DNA from: Misgurnus anguillicaudatus
Taxonomy: Eukaryota; Chordata; Actinopteri; Cypriniformes; Cobitidae
NCBI RefSeq assembly: GCF_027580225.2
Contig: NC_073348.2
Location: 40,986,501 to 41,050,500 of the forward strand
DNA length: 64,000 nt
Direction of reading: 5' to 3'
Positions within the stretch are counted from its first letter, which is position 1; every line of letters starts with the position of its first letter. Below are positions 13,990 to 23,188 of the stretch, piece after piece. The notes below the pieces were generated by a model. It had not been told where the DNA came from. It searched no databases and saw nothing but the letters and a program-made list of their open reading frames with translations. Made by a program: the position numbers and the translations under genes.

Positions 13990-14220
13990 ATAAACTTTAC
14001 CATGATGCCATGACTCTGATAAACTCATCCCTCGTCTCTTTATTCACATTTATTTCCACGGTTTTCGAAACTCCCTCCACTTCCGGTTTTCCAAACAGCG
14101 CACACAACTCCCATGATTCCCGCCCCGTTGCCATAGAAGCAGAAGCTTTCGAGCGAAGCCTAGAGCGCATGCGCGGGAGATCCGCGGTGTTCGAGCTAGT
14201 CAGTGGTCTTTAATGATATA
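13990..14220 (-). promoter_or_regulatory. CPLANE1 promoter/5' region with ETS site and RFX X-box-like half-site
   Basis: This short GC-richer island is about 450-670 bp upstream of the CPLANE1 ATG. It contains ACTTCCGG (ETS core) near 14078 and GTTGCCATAG at 14127-14136, which matches the first half of the RFX X-box used by ciliary genes. The second half (AAGC) is weak. Promoter identity is inferred from position and composition; the transcription start is unknown. Confidence 0.45.
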
Positions 14221-14310
14221 TTTTTTTATTTCAAATATGTTTCTTAAATATCAATGATAACTGAAAGTTTACATTATAGTAAGAAAATTGCATTTTTATG
14301 TGACCAGATT

Positions 14311-16204
14311 TTTTTTATTTTTTATTTTTATTTTATTTTTTTTTATTTATTTATTTATTTATTTATTTATTTTTTATTATGCTTAAACAAAAAATATACA
14401 GAACAGTACAATATATAGAAAAGAGTACATAACATAACATCGTGGGTTACATTACATAAACATAAAAATAAAGATAATTAAGTTAGCTGAAAGGATTGAC
14501 ACCATTGTAGAGTCTTACAAGCAACAGTATTTTTTGATTTCCTCAAGGAAATTAAATATATATCAACATCTTTCTTAAATATGAAAAAAGAAGGAGTTTT
14601 CTTTGAGAATTTGCATTTGTGAATATAAAATTTAGCAAGGAGAAGCAGCAGGTTAAGAATAAATTTAAAATGACAATGGTCTAATCTCATAGTTTCACCA
14701 AAGAACACAATTTTTTGGTTTAAACAGAAGTTTACAGAAAGACATCTTTTAACAAAATTTGAAAAGTCAACCCAAAATATTTTGCAGTATATACATTCCC
14801 AAAATAAATGAAGGATCGTCTCATCAGCCTGATGACAAAAGGTGCACAGGGGGGAAATATTATTATTAAATTTAGCAAAGTTATAATTAACTGGGTAGCA
14901 GTTGTGTATAATTTTAAAGGAAATCTCAACCACTTTATTAGGTAAAAATATTTTTTCCTTAAGGAGCCAGAAATCTTCCCATACTATATCATCAAATGTA
15001 TTATTCCAAAAGCTTACGCAAGCAGGTAAAGATATCTGATCTCTGTTAAGGATTGAGCAAATTTTTTTTTTGATAAACTACTGAGAAGATTTTGATCAAC
15101 AAATAGATTAGTATTATCAAATATAAAAGAAGAACATAACAGACCTTTAGGGCCAGGATTGACTAAAGGTTTCACACAATCAGGAATTGCCCCAAAAACA
15201 ATGGCATATTCTCTTGGGGGGACTGGAAAAGAAAAAACTTGCATAAAATGTTCATAAGAGAGCAAGACACCCCTCTCATCTAACAGTTGACTCACTAAAA
15301 GTATATTTTTATCAAACCAATTATTTAAGAAAAGTGACTTATTTTTATATTTAATATTTTGGTTGTTCCAGATAAAATAGTTATGTGGAGAAAATTTATA
15401 GTTATATATCAGGGACCAGCTGTTTATGAAAACTGGACAAAGTTAAAGGTATTTTGGAAATGTTATAATTGCAACGCAACAAAAAATGCAAACCTCCAAC
15501 TGAACTAAAAATATAATTTGGGATAATATTCCAAAAAGATGTAGGATTGTTCAGGAAAGATTTTATCCACTTAACCTTGAAAGAATTATTCAAAGTGGAA
15601 AAGTCCACTAAGTCAAATCCACCCATTGTCCGATCAGCTATCATAACACTCTTTTTAATTAAATGTTTTTTAGATTTCCAAACAAAGTTTACTATCAATT
15701 TGTCCAGCATTCTACAAATCTCCACAGGAACATCCAGAGCCATTGCAGGATAAATAACCCGAGATAATCCATCTGCTTTGGAAAGTAACACTCTACCTGA
15801 AATAGACAGATCACGCTGTAACCAAGAGTTAAATTTGCGTTGAATAGAAAGAATAAGAGGATCAAAATTCAGTTTTGATCTTCTTTTTTGATCTTTACAG
15901 ATAATTATACCCAAGTATTTAACTTCAGATTTAATTGGAATGTCACAAATTTTATCATTGGCAGAATCTTTTATAGATAGAAGTTCACATTTGTGAATAT
16001 TAAGAACTAAACCAGAAGCAGATGAAAAGAGATCAATTATATTTAAGGCTACAGAAACTTGTTCTTTATTTTTAAGAAATAAAGTCGTGTCATCAGCCAG
16101 TTGGCTTATTAATATAGATTGGTTTGCAACAGAAATACCTTTTAACTCACTAGATTGAATGTGGATGGCTAATAATTGCATAGGAAGCAGAAACAGATAT
16201 GGCG
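14311..16204 (-). mobile_element. 5'-truncated L1-clade LINE with target-site duplication
   Basis: Read on the minus strand it carries the end of an RT domain (QLADDTTLF in 15402-16181), a connecting part (15014-15295) and a C-terminal zinc-finger-like region with C.FC and HLFWEC (14478-14933). Frameshifts separate these three pieces. The 3' end is an A-rich tail with AATA repeats (14311-14375 as TTTA on the plus strand). Both sides carry GTGACCAGATT (14300-14310 and 16205-16215), showing insertion by target-primed reverse transcription. It is dead as an autonomous element. Confidence 0.9.
14337..14375. repeat. (TTTA)n microsatellite at the LINE tail
   Basis: A run of TTTA units sits at the A-rich 3' end of the minus-strand LINE and probably expanded from its tail. 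Confidence 0.9.
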
Positions 16205-16215
16205 GTGACCAGATT

Positions 16216-16947
16216 ATTTAAATTTCATGAGGAATTGTGCGTGATGTCACTGTGTAAAAGTACAAGTCAAATATCAAACTGTGCTGTATAATTTAAAATT
16301 TAAAGGCCTTTTTTATATCATTTTCATCACGTGTATGCATTTAGCAGAAGCTTTTATTCAAAGTGTTTTTAGCATAGTTATTATGATCACCAGAGATTAT
16401 ATTAAACACATTACAGTAAACCTTGCGTGAGATCTTGGTTCACTGCATTAATGCATAAATTACACTTGTGCTTCTGAGCACTTAACTCACATGTAAACTG
16501 ATGACACATCTTTTCAGTGAGCTGTCACCATGACATCACTAATATTTTCTTGATGATGTCATTTGTCTCTGAATGATGACAGCAATTCACACCATATAAG
16601 GTTTACAATCAGTTATATCACATGTATGAATTGTATTAAGATCTTAATTGTAGTAAGACTGGAAAAATCTTCCACAGCGGTGGGATAGAGATAAAGAATG
16701 ATCGTCCTCTTGTGTTTCAATAATTGCTGACAGACGTCACGACAATTATGTTCATTATGGCTCCTGAAGAATTATAAACCTGCCTATGAGAGCAACTCTT
16801 TATCATGTTCATGTTCTCAAATCAGCAGAAAAATCTTTGTCTCGACTGAGATAAGGTGATGAAATCCAATGGGAAGTTCAGACACAGTAGTCAAAAAAAG
16901 TAAAAAAAAAAACTTCACCATCCATTCATTATTGAAATCCAGTCCCT
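16216..16947. other. Intergenic, no gene seen
   Basis: Between the LINE duplication and the AACCC/GGGTT element I see only short AT-rich sequence with frequent stops on both strands. Confidence 0.6.
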
Positions 16948-17096
16948 CACTCTTAAAATGTCTTGGAATTTTTAACCCATAATGGGTCAGTATTGAACAG
17001 AACACATGCTGGGTTAAAAATGACCCCAGTTGGGTTGTTGTTTTGCAAGCATGGGTTATAAATAATAACCCAGCAGTTGGGTTAAAACAACCCAGC

Positions 17097-17394
17097 AGTA
17101 GTTATAGTGGACCACCTTTCGTCAAACTTTTATGGCCCCCTCCCCCCACCCCTTGACAGGTCGTGTTTTATGGCCCCCCTTTGACAGGGGGCGGGTCAAT
17201 CAATCAAAAGCTGTACAATCTGTCAATTTTAGACAGCGAGTGTTTAATCGTTTTATGACATGTCATTTATTGTTTTGTTTTTCCTGTGTGTGTTTTATGT
17301 CAAGCCTATGCTGTCATGTTTTAATGACAGCTCGTGTTTTGACATTTGCCGTCTCTCTCTATCAACCCCTCCCTTTTCGACTCGTGTGCGTCTC
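17097..17394 (+). repeat. Left terminal inverted repeat of the Polinton
   Basis: Matches the reverse complement of 31090-31387 with only a few differences. Identity stops sharply after GTGTGCGTCTC. It contains two copies of TTTATGGCCCCC followed by TTGACAGG (near 17129 and 17169) and a TGACATGTCA palindrome. Confidence 0.96.
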
Positions 17395-17427
17395 GCCCCC
17401 AGCGCGTCTCACAGCGTGTGTGTGTTG

Positions 17428-17434
17428 TATAAAT
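17428..17434 (+). promoter_or_regulatory. TATA box of the left-end accessory gene
   Basis: TATAAAT lies about 85 bp upstream of the ATG at 17520 and just inside the left TIR. This is a sensible place for the promoter of the first plus-strand gene. Confidence 0.55.
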
Positions 17435-17519
17435 GGGTGTTATAAGATAGGCTTGTTTAAAACAGGTTATAGGTTTTCAGTGAATGAAAAGACTTTGGTT
17501 CTGTCTTAACCGTTGAACA

Positions 17520-18212
17520 ATGGCTGGCGCATTTAATACCCCTCCGGCTTGTGGTATGGAGATGGATGAAGATGTGACTTTTGCGCCCAAGAGGGGTGTG
17601 GGGCATCGTGTGCGTTTGACAGAGTTTTTACATGATTCGGAAGACATGGTTAAATATGAATTTCTAATGGCTGACAAACGTTTGGGGTACTACGAGTTTG
17701 ACAAGAAATTGCGCACTGTAAAGCTTTACAGTGTGGAATCTGGTGAGAAACAAACATACGGAGATCCAAGCCTTTTTCTCCCTGCTAAAGACTGGTCCTT
17801 GTTCTACAAACATATCTGGAAAGATGTGCAAGAGTTTTGTGATCGACCTTTGTACGTTGGAGAGTGGAATGGTGTGACCCGGGGGATGCACTATCGTGTT
17901 GTCGCCAACCAGTGTAAAAAGAAACTTGATGATTGTGTCTACATTTTCACCTGTAGAGGCGTATCAAAGATTTCTGAGTATACATGGCCTATCCCGGAGG
18001 ATGAGCACAACAACCACTACGATCTGCAATTCATTTTCCAGTGGTGCGATGTTCGTGTGCTTGGAGATGTTTTTGAACACATTGACAAAATGTTTAGATG
18101 GTGCAAGATGCGTGACCAATACAATGCCGTAAGGGTTAAATTGTTTGACCCCCGTGGAAGCATGGCGGGGACCGGCGAGATGCCGTCTCCGCCCACTTAC
18201 TACAAGCATTAA
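17520..18212 (+). CDS. Polinton accessory protein 1, function unknown (230 aa)
   Basis: I do not recognise a family. The product is soluble-looking, with no membrane segment or signal peptide. It is rich in Trp, Tyr, Asp and Lys (WSLFYKHIWKDVQEFC near residues 91-107; WPIPEDEHNNHYDLQF near 156-171; FRWCKMRDQYNAVRVK in the C-terminal fifth). It starts at the first ATG after the TATA box, ends 39 nt before the next gene, and has no break. Its place next to the TIR, apart from the virion genes, is where related elements keep early or host-interaction genes. That role is inference. Confidence 0.8.
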   Translation: MAGAFNTPPACGMEMDEDVTFAPKRGVGHRVRLTEFLHDSEDMVKYEFLMADKRLGYYEFDKKLRTVKLYSVESGEKQTYGDPSLFLPAKDWSLFYKHIWKDVQEFCDRPLYVGEWNGVTRGMHYRVVANQCKKKLDDCVYIFTCRGVSKISEYTWPIPEDEHNNHYDLQFIFQWCDVRVLGDVFEHIDKMFRWCKMRDQYNAVRVKLFDPRGSMAGTGEMPSPPTYYKH

Positions 18213-18251
18213 AAGACCCCGGATCACAGACCCCAGACACATTGATTCAAC

Positions 18252-18884
18252 ATGTCTCAAGACTCTGAAACTCCTTACCACACAGTCATAGATACACCCG
18301 ATACCATGGATGCTCCCCCGCCAAGTGCTGGAGACACCGCGGCTAATAACAGCTGGCTGGATGAGTTCTGCAGAGAACTGGGGTATCACAACCTGACTTT
18401 CCTCACTACGCGTAGCTGTAACATCGCCGCAGCCGCGCACGGAGCATCAGACGACGGCGTGGACGGCTGTATCGGCGTCGCTGGCTTTAAGCTAATAAAG
18501 GCCATTGTTGCGTCCGTTCTGGGAAGCGCCGTCGGGGCAAAGATGAAGCGTGAATGCTACGGCTGCAAGGTGAACCACCCAAGCCAAATACAGCACGGAT
18601 GCCTTTACGAACCCACGCCCTATTACTTTGAATTTAATTATGAAGATTTCACCAGTACGTTGTTTAAACCGGAGTTTAAACACATCATCGTACAAGCTCT
18701 GAACCAGATCGGCCTGAAATCTCATCCCATGAGGATCCAAGGTGCTGTGGACGCTATTCTGTGTGAATTAAGGTCTGAGCCTTACGTTGTGTCTAAGCTG
18801 AAAGAAATCACAGATGATCTAGTAGATGATAAATGTGAAAAACTTGTCAACGATTGTGTGGACTCCTGGAGTAAAATCTGCTGA
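18252..18884 (+). CDS. Polinton accessory protein 2 with a CxxC-H-H-C zinc-binding-like motif (210 aa)
   Basis: The N-terminal 35 residues are acidic and proline-rich and look disordered. A hydrophobic Gly/Ala segment (GVAGFKLIKAIVASVLGSAVGA, near residues 75-96) is followed directly by a compact Cys/His cluster (ECYGCKVNHPSQIQHGCL), then an acidic helical C-terminal part. The Cys and His spacing fits a single zinc site. Intact and convergent with no neighbour; the next gene begins 24 nt downstream. The family name is not known to me; virion and replication roles are both open. Confidence 0.8.
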   Translation: MSQDSETPYHTVIDTPDTMDAPPPSAGDTAANNSWLDEFCRELGYHNLTFLTTRSCNIAAAAHGASDDGVDGCIGVAGFKLIKAIVASVLGSAVGAKMKRECYGCKVNHPSQIQHGCLYEPTPYYFEFNYEDFTSTLFKPEFKHIIVQALNQIGLKSHPMRIQGAVDAILCELRSEPYVVSKLKEITDDLVDDKCEKLVNDCVDSWSKIC

Positions 18885-18908
18885 GTTTGAACTGACATCG
18901 ACTTTCAA

Positions 18909-19376
18909 ATGGGGAACCTGTGCTTTACCGGTCTGATTAAAAATATGTTTAAAAACCATTATAAACATGAACTGGTTAATCTCTTATGTAGCGTGATATC
19001 TCTTGAAACTGACTCTGATTTCAAACCTGATGCTTGTGAAAGCAGCAAACGTGTGACCAGGCTCAAACAACAAATGTCTGATGTGCGAGATATTGCTACG
19101 TCATGGGATACCATGGTCCAGATGTGTGTTAATGCCGAAGACCAACCTTGTATTTTTATTAAAAAAACTCTAGAGTTGATGTATAAAAGTCATGATGATT
19201 TTTACATAGGAGATGTAATCACAATGTCTACATACGTAATTGATTTATGCATTGCTATGGTTTTAAAGAATCCACAATTTAATGTGTGTGAAGTTGTCGC
19301 AACAGCTGCTGAATATATGATTGATAAAAAAATTGTCTCATGTATACACTTTTTATGGTATTTAGACACTCTGTAA
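18909..19376 (+). CDS. Polinton accessory protein 3, possible Bcl-2-like helical protein (155 aa)
   Basis: All-helical, Cys-rich small protein without a signal peptide. The middle part (HDDFYIGDVITMSTYVIDLCIAM cut at residues about 95-117) has the hydrophobic pattern of a Bcl-2 BH1/central helix. The C-terminal part (AAEYMIDKKIVSCIHFLWYL) resembles the BH2 helix pair, with its aromatic end. The BH1 NWGR core is not present. Some adintoviruses are reported to carry apoptosis-regulator homologues, so the idea is plausible but rests on pattern only. An AATAAA follows at 19407. Confidence 0.75.
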   Translation: MGNLCFTGLIKNMFKNHYKHELVNLLCSVISLETDSDFKPDACESSKRVTRLKQQMSDVRDIATSWDTMVQMCVNAEDQPCIFIKKTLELMYKSHDDFYIGDVITMSTYVIDLCIAMVLKNPQFNVCEVVATAAEYMIDKKIVSCIHFLWYLDTL

Positions 19377-19406
19377 TGGCTTTCTGTATTATCGTTGTTG
19401 TGTGAA

Positions 19407-19412
19407 AATAAA
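19407..19412 (+). terminator. Poly(A) signal after the accessory genes
   Basis: AATAAA lies 31 nt after the stop codon of the 18909-19376 gene and about 60 nt before the integrase ATG, so it separates an accessory unit from the integrase-capsid unit. Confidence 0.6.
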
Positions 19413-19470
19413 AAAGACTATTTACCCAAATCTCACGCATTACTTATTTGTGGTCTGATGAGACGACATC

Positions 19471-20565
19471 ATGTCGGCAGAACTCATGAGTAAGGTTTAT
19501 TACACACCCTCCAACCCGGGGTCCTTAGGTGGTAAAAATCGTTTAAAACAAGCTGTTTTAAAAGATTACGATGTACGTTTAAATGACAAGGAAGTTTCAG
19601 AATGGGTCTCCTCACAGGATGCCTACACGTTACATAGACAGGCTCCTCTTAAATTCAAAAGAAACAGAGTGATTGTTTATGGGATAGACATGCAGTTTCA
19701 AGCTGATTTGGTCGATATGTCTGCATATTCCAAGGAAAATGACGACACAAAATTTTTACTCACATGCATAGATGTGTTTAGTAAATATGCATGGACTCGG
19801 GTCTTAAAGAACAAAAGCGGCCTTGAGGTCGCTAAGGCTTTTGAGTCAATACTTGGGGAAGGCCGGGTGCCTCAAAAAATACAGACGGATCAGGGGAAAG
19901 AATTTTTTAACAAACATTTTCAAGAAGTTGTTAAAAAATATAATATTCATCATTTTGCCGTCGCATCGGATTTAAAAGCTTCTGTGGTTGAAAGGTTTAA
20001 TCGTAGCCTCAAAAACTTGATGTGGCGTTTTTTAACAGCCACAAACTCCAGGAGATATATTGACGTGTTACAAGATATCACGCGGGGCTACAACACCAGT
20101 TATCACAGGAGTATTAAGATGAGACCCGTGGATGTCAACAAAGATATTGAACACGTTGTGTTTGAAAATCTGTATGGACCTGCAGGAGTGCGACGAGACA
20201 AACCCGCATGTTTTAAATACAAGATCGGTGATGTTGTTAGAATCTCCAAAGTTAGGGGTCCATTCGCGAAAGGTTATGAACAGAATTACACAGAAGAGTA
20301 TTTTACAATCGCAGAGTGTATACCCAGGGATCCGCCGGTCTACAAACTACATGATTATGACAACGATGTTATCGATGGTCGGTTTTACGAACAAGAATTA
20401 CAAAAAATATCTGTGTGTGAAAACAAAGCATTTAAGGTAGAAAAAATCTTAGACAAGAAAAAACGTGGCAAAAAAATACTGGTTTTAGTGAAATGGCTCG
20501 GATGGCCTGATAAATTTAATAGTTGGGTCGAAGAAAAAGATGTGGTCGATATACAGAATCCTTAA
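19471..20565 (+). CDS. Retroviral-type DDE integrase with C-terminal chromodomain (Polinton INT, 364 aa)
   Basis: Catalyses insertion of the element and makes the 6-bp target duplication. The RNase-H-fold core runs over residues about 68-190, with candidate catalytic D79 (FQADL), D140 (QTDQGKEF) and E174 (VVERFNRS). The 140-174 spacing is close to the retroviral D,D(35)E rule. The last ~50 residues form a chromodomain (FKVEKILD, LVKWLGWP, SWVEE), which in other families tethers integrase to modified histones. The ORF is unbroken and the catalytic triad is present, so activity is plausible. Confidence 0.95.
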   Translation: MSAELMSKVYYTPSNPGSLGGKNRLKQAVLKDYDVRLNDKEVSEWVSSQDAYTLHRQAPLKFKRNRVIVYGIDMQFQADLVDMSAYSKENDDTKFLLTCIDVFSKYAWTRVLKNKSGLEVAKAFESILGEGRVPQKIQTDQGKEFFNKHFQEVVKKYNIHHFAVASDLKASVVERFNRSLKNLMWRFLTATNSRRYIDVLQDITRGYNTSYHRSIKMRPVDVNKDIEHVVFENLYGPAGVRRDKPACFKYKIGDVVRISKVRGPFAKGYEQNYTEEYFTIAECIPRDPPVYKLHDYDNDVIDGRFYEQELQKISVCENKAFKVEKILDKKKRGKKILVLVKWLGWPDKFNSWVEEKDVVDIQNP

Positions 20566-20612
20566 AAAGGAGGAACTCACGTAGAATAAAGGCAGTCCAA
20601 TAAAAAATAGAC

Positions 20613-21410
20613 ATGGGTGAGGGTGGCTTTTATGTTACATTACCATGCAACGCATCTTCTGGTGTCTACACCAACAATACTATCTCAAATTATAGGACCG
20701 TATTAGGCAATCCTATAAACCTGAGGGGCAAATGGGAGGTGGGGATTGTTGAAATTGAATATCCTAGAACATGGTACACATTTAGTACCGAAGACGCATT
20801 TTTTGATTTAAATACAGAAGTAGGAGCGTCCAATATTTTCAACGACAGCAAGCGACACTTTATAAAAGCTGGATATTATGAAAATGTCACATCGGTGGTT
20901 AGTGAAATAAATAAGGCTCTAAACCCTAACGGATTCATGGGGTATGATAACATAAGAAACAAGGTATTTTTAAAAGCACCGCCCGGTATCTCGTTAATGT
21001 TTACCGGCAAGTTGTCTGTCATTTTAGGGCTGCGACCTAATGTGCCTATAGGGATAGCCATGCGAGCACCTGCCCCTCCTGAGCCTATAAAGGATGTTGT
21101 GACGAGAGCGCCGTATCAGGCAGACATAAACGGTGGTTTCTATACGCTCTATATCTATACTGACATTATCGAATATCAGGCAGTAGGTGATGCATATGTA
21201 CCGCTCCTAGGATGTGTACATATAACTGGTGAAAACAACAACATCGTCAGTATTAGATACGACAAACCTCATTACGTACCTACAAACAAGTCCGTTATCA
21301 CAGAAATTGTTATTGAAGTAAAGGACGATCAAAACAAAGACGTTGCGTTTTCTTACGGTAAAGTGTGTGTTAAACTACATTTTAGACCCGTGAAGCAGTC
21401 ATCCTTTTAA
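20613..21410 (+). CDS. Polinton minor capsid (penton, single jelly-roll) protein (265 aa)
   Basis: Position directly upstream of the core-like and major capsid genes, together with a beta-rich sequence (GGFYVTLPCNAS at the N-terminus, KWEVGIVEIEYPRTWY near residues 40-55), fits the penton-type single jelly-roll vertex protein of Polintons. It contains no membrane segment. It starts 47 nt after the integrase stop and is separated from the next ORF by 9 nt. Intact. Confidence 0.88.
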   Translation: MGEGGFYVTLPCNASSGVYTNNTISNYRTVLGNPINLRGKWEVGIVEIEYPRTWYTFSTEDAFFDLNTEVGASNIFNDSKRHFIKAGYYENVTSVVSEINKALNPNGFMGYDNIRNKVFLKAPPGISLMFTGKLSVILGLRPNVPIGIAMRAPAPPEPIKDVVTRAPYQADINGGFYTLYIYTDIIEYQAVGDAYVPLLGCVHITGENNNIVSIRYDKPHYVPTNKSVITEIVIEVKDDQNKDVAFSYGKVCVKLHFRPVKQSSF

Positions 21411-21419
21411 TATTCAGTA

Positions 21420-21875
21420 ATGGCTTATTTTAATAATAATTATAACGCAAACCCCGAGCGCTACGTGACATATTATACAAACCAGGCTGGAAATGGACTG
21501 CCTGGGTATGCGGGTGGTGGGGTCATGTACGGCAATGGGCTGGGAGGCCTTTTCAGAGGACTGTTTAGATTCGCTATGCCCTTGTTGAAGCGTGGTTTTA
21601 ACATAGCCAAACCGCATCTTAAATCTGCTGCGAAAAACATATTTAGTGATGTCGTTAGCAATACGATGTCAGGCTCTTTCAACAACCACGATCAAGACGG
21701 TTCGGGTTTGATGGTTATGTCTCGCAAACGCACGTATAGGCCGCCGGGCGCCAAAAGGAGTGGCCACAAACCAAAGAAAGCACATGGTACAGTCAAGAAA
21801 TCATCAGTTGCAAAGCGTAAGCGCAAGGTACCAGCAAAAAAACCACCGGCAAAGAGAGTTAAAACAATCTTCTAG
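21420..21875 (+). CDS. Basic virion core-like protein (151 aa)
   Basis: The N-terminus is Asn/Tyr/Gly-rich. A Gly-rich amphipathic stretch (GNGLGGLFRGLFRFAMPLL, near residues 38-56) follows, and the C-terminal ~55 residues are strongly basic (KRKRKVPAKKPPAKRVK). This is the profile of a DNA-condensing or capsid-lining protein like adenoviral pVII, pX or pVI. Homology is not shown; the call rests on composition and on the location between the two capsid genes. Confidence 0.75.
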   Translation: MAYFNNNYNANPERYVTYYTNQAGNGLPGYAGGGVMYGNGLGGLFRGLFRFAMPLLKRGFNIAKPHLKSAAKNIFSDVVSNTMSGSFNNHDQDGSGLMVMSRKRTYRPPGAKRSGHKPKKAHGTVKKSSVAKRKRKVPAKKPPAKRVKTIF

Positions 21876-21878
21876 ATC

Positions 21879-23186
21879 ATGGCTCTGCTACACAATATGT
21901 CAGAAGAGTGTATTAAATCCGAACTGGATTTATTCACGGTACCTCTGACTCAGACATCTATTGAAAAAAATACATATGTAGAAATACCTCCTTTATCCGC
22001 GCTATCAGACACAGCCCCGTTGGAATTTTTTATAGCAGGAACCGGGGAGGATTATATCGATTTAAATAACACATTGCTGTTTTTGAGGGTGAAAATTACT
22101 AATCCTAACGGTACGGACATTGCCGCCGGAGCGCCTGTTGGGTTAGTGAATTATCCTATTGGAAGTTTGTTTGCCCAAACGGACGTGTCGCTCGGGGACC
22201 GATTAATTTCGCAGAGTTCCAGCACGCATCCTTATCGTTGCATCATAGAGTGTCTGTTAAACTATGGAACAGACGCTCTCGAGACGACGTTCTCCTCTGG
22301 ACTATATTATAAAGATTCTCCGGGGCATATGGATGCGACAGATCCAGCTGCCGGAAATAGAGGTCTAACAAAGAGAGCAGCCTTTACAGAGTCCAGCAAT
22401 ATCGTTGAGCTATTAGGACCCATTCACAGCGATATATTCTTTCAAGAAAAATTGTTGCTTAACGGAGTAGATGTTAAAATCCGTATGACTAGGGCCAAAG
22501 ATGAGTTTTGTTTGATGAGAAACGATAATGTAAACTACAGAATAAACATTGTTTCAGCATCTCTGTTTGTTAAAAAAGTATCAGTGTCACCAGCTGTGAG
22601 ACTGGGCCACGCTCAGGCTCTGTTATCAGCAACAGCAAAATATCCTATCGACAGAGTGTGTTTGAAAAACTTCTCCATACCCGCTGGTTCCCGCGTATGT
22701 AACCAAGAAAACTTATTTTTAGGAACCCTACCCAAATCCATCGTTCTGGCGATGGTTGATAATGACGCCTTTACAGGCGCTTATAATAAAAACCCATTTG
22801 CATTTAAAAACTACGACCTGGAATTCTTAGCGGTCTATACAGACGGCGTTCAGACACCTTCAAAGCCTTTCCAGCCTGACTTTGGCAGCGGTTCTGCTGT
22901 AAGGGAGTTTTACCAACTAGCATTGGCTTCGGGAAAACATTTGAAAAATCAAGCTCTGTCTATCGATAGAGAGGCCTTTCTGCACGGATATACACTCTAC
23001 GCGTTCAACCTCACACCAGATGAAGAATGCGGGCGTCACGTGTCACTAGTCAAATCCGGCAATATCAGATTAGAACTTCGTTTTAGGCAGCCTCTCCAAA
23101 ATACGATAACGCTGATAGTGTATGCGATTTATGATTCAATTCTGGAAATATCTAATCGTCGGCAGGTTATGATTGATTACTATTAA
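21879..23186 (+). CDS. Polinton major capsid protein, double jelly-roll (435 aa)
   Basis: Length, position and sequence character (FFIAGTGEDYIDLNNTLLFL near residues 46-65; GPIHSDIFFQEKLLLNGVDV near 185-204; DLEFLAVYTDG) match the Polinton/adintovirus hexon-like major capsid protein, which forms pseudo-hexameric trimers of an icosahedral shell. Unbroken from ATG to stop. It begins 3 nt after the core-like gene and ends 2 nt before the protease gene. Confidence 0.93.
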   Translation: MALLHNMSEECIKSELDLFTVPLTQTSIEKNTYVEIPPLSALSDTAPLEFFIAGTGEDYIDLNNTLLFLRVKITNPNGTDIAAGAPVGLVNYPIGSLFAQTDVSLGDRLISQSSSTHPYRCIIECLLNYGTDALETTFSSGLYYKDSPGHMDATDPAAGNRGLTKRAAFTESSNIVELLGPIHSDIFFQEKLLLNGVDVKIRMTRAKDEFCLMRNDNVNYRINIVSASLFVKKVSVSPAVRLGHAQALLSATAKYPIDRVCLKNFSIPAGSRVCNQENLFLGTLPKSIVLAMVDNDAFTGAYNKNPFAFKNYDLEFLAVYTDGVQTPSKPFQPDFGSGSAVREFYQLALASGKHLKNQALSIDREAFLHGYTLYAFNLTPDEECGRHVSLVKSGNIRLELRFRQPLQNTITLIVYAIYDSILEISNRRQVMIDYY

Positions 23187-23188
23187 TC

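Noticed and set aside
17132..17509. ORF within the left TIR, with a near copy in the right TIR (31053-31352)
   Set aside because: It is conserved only because the TIRs are copies. It overlaps the TATA box and shows no protein-like composition.
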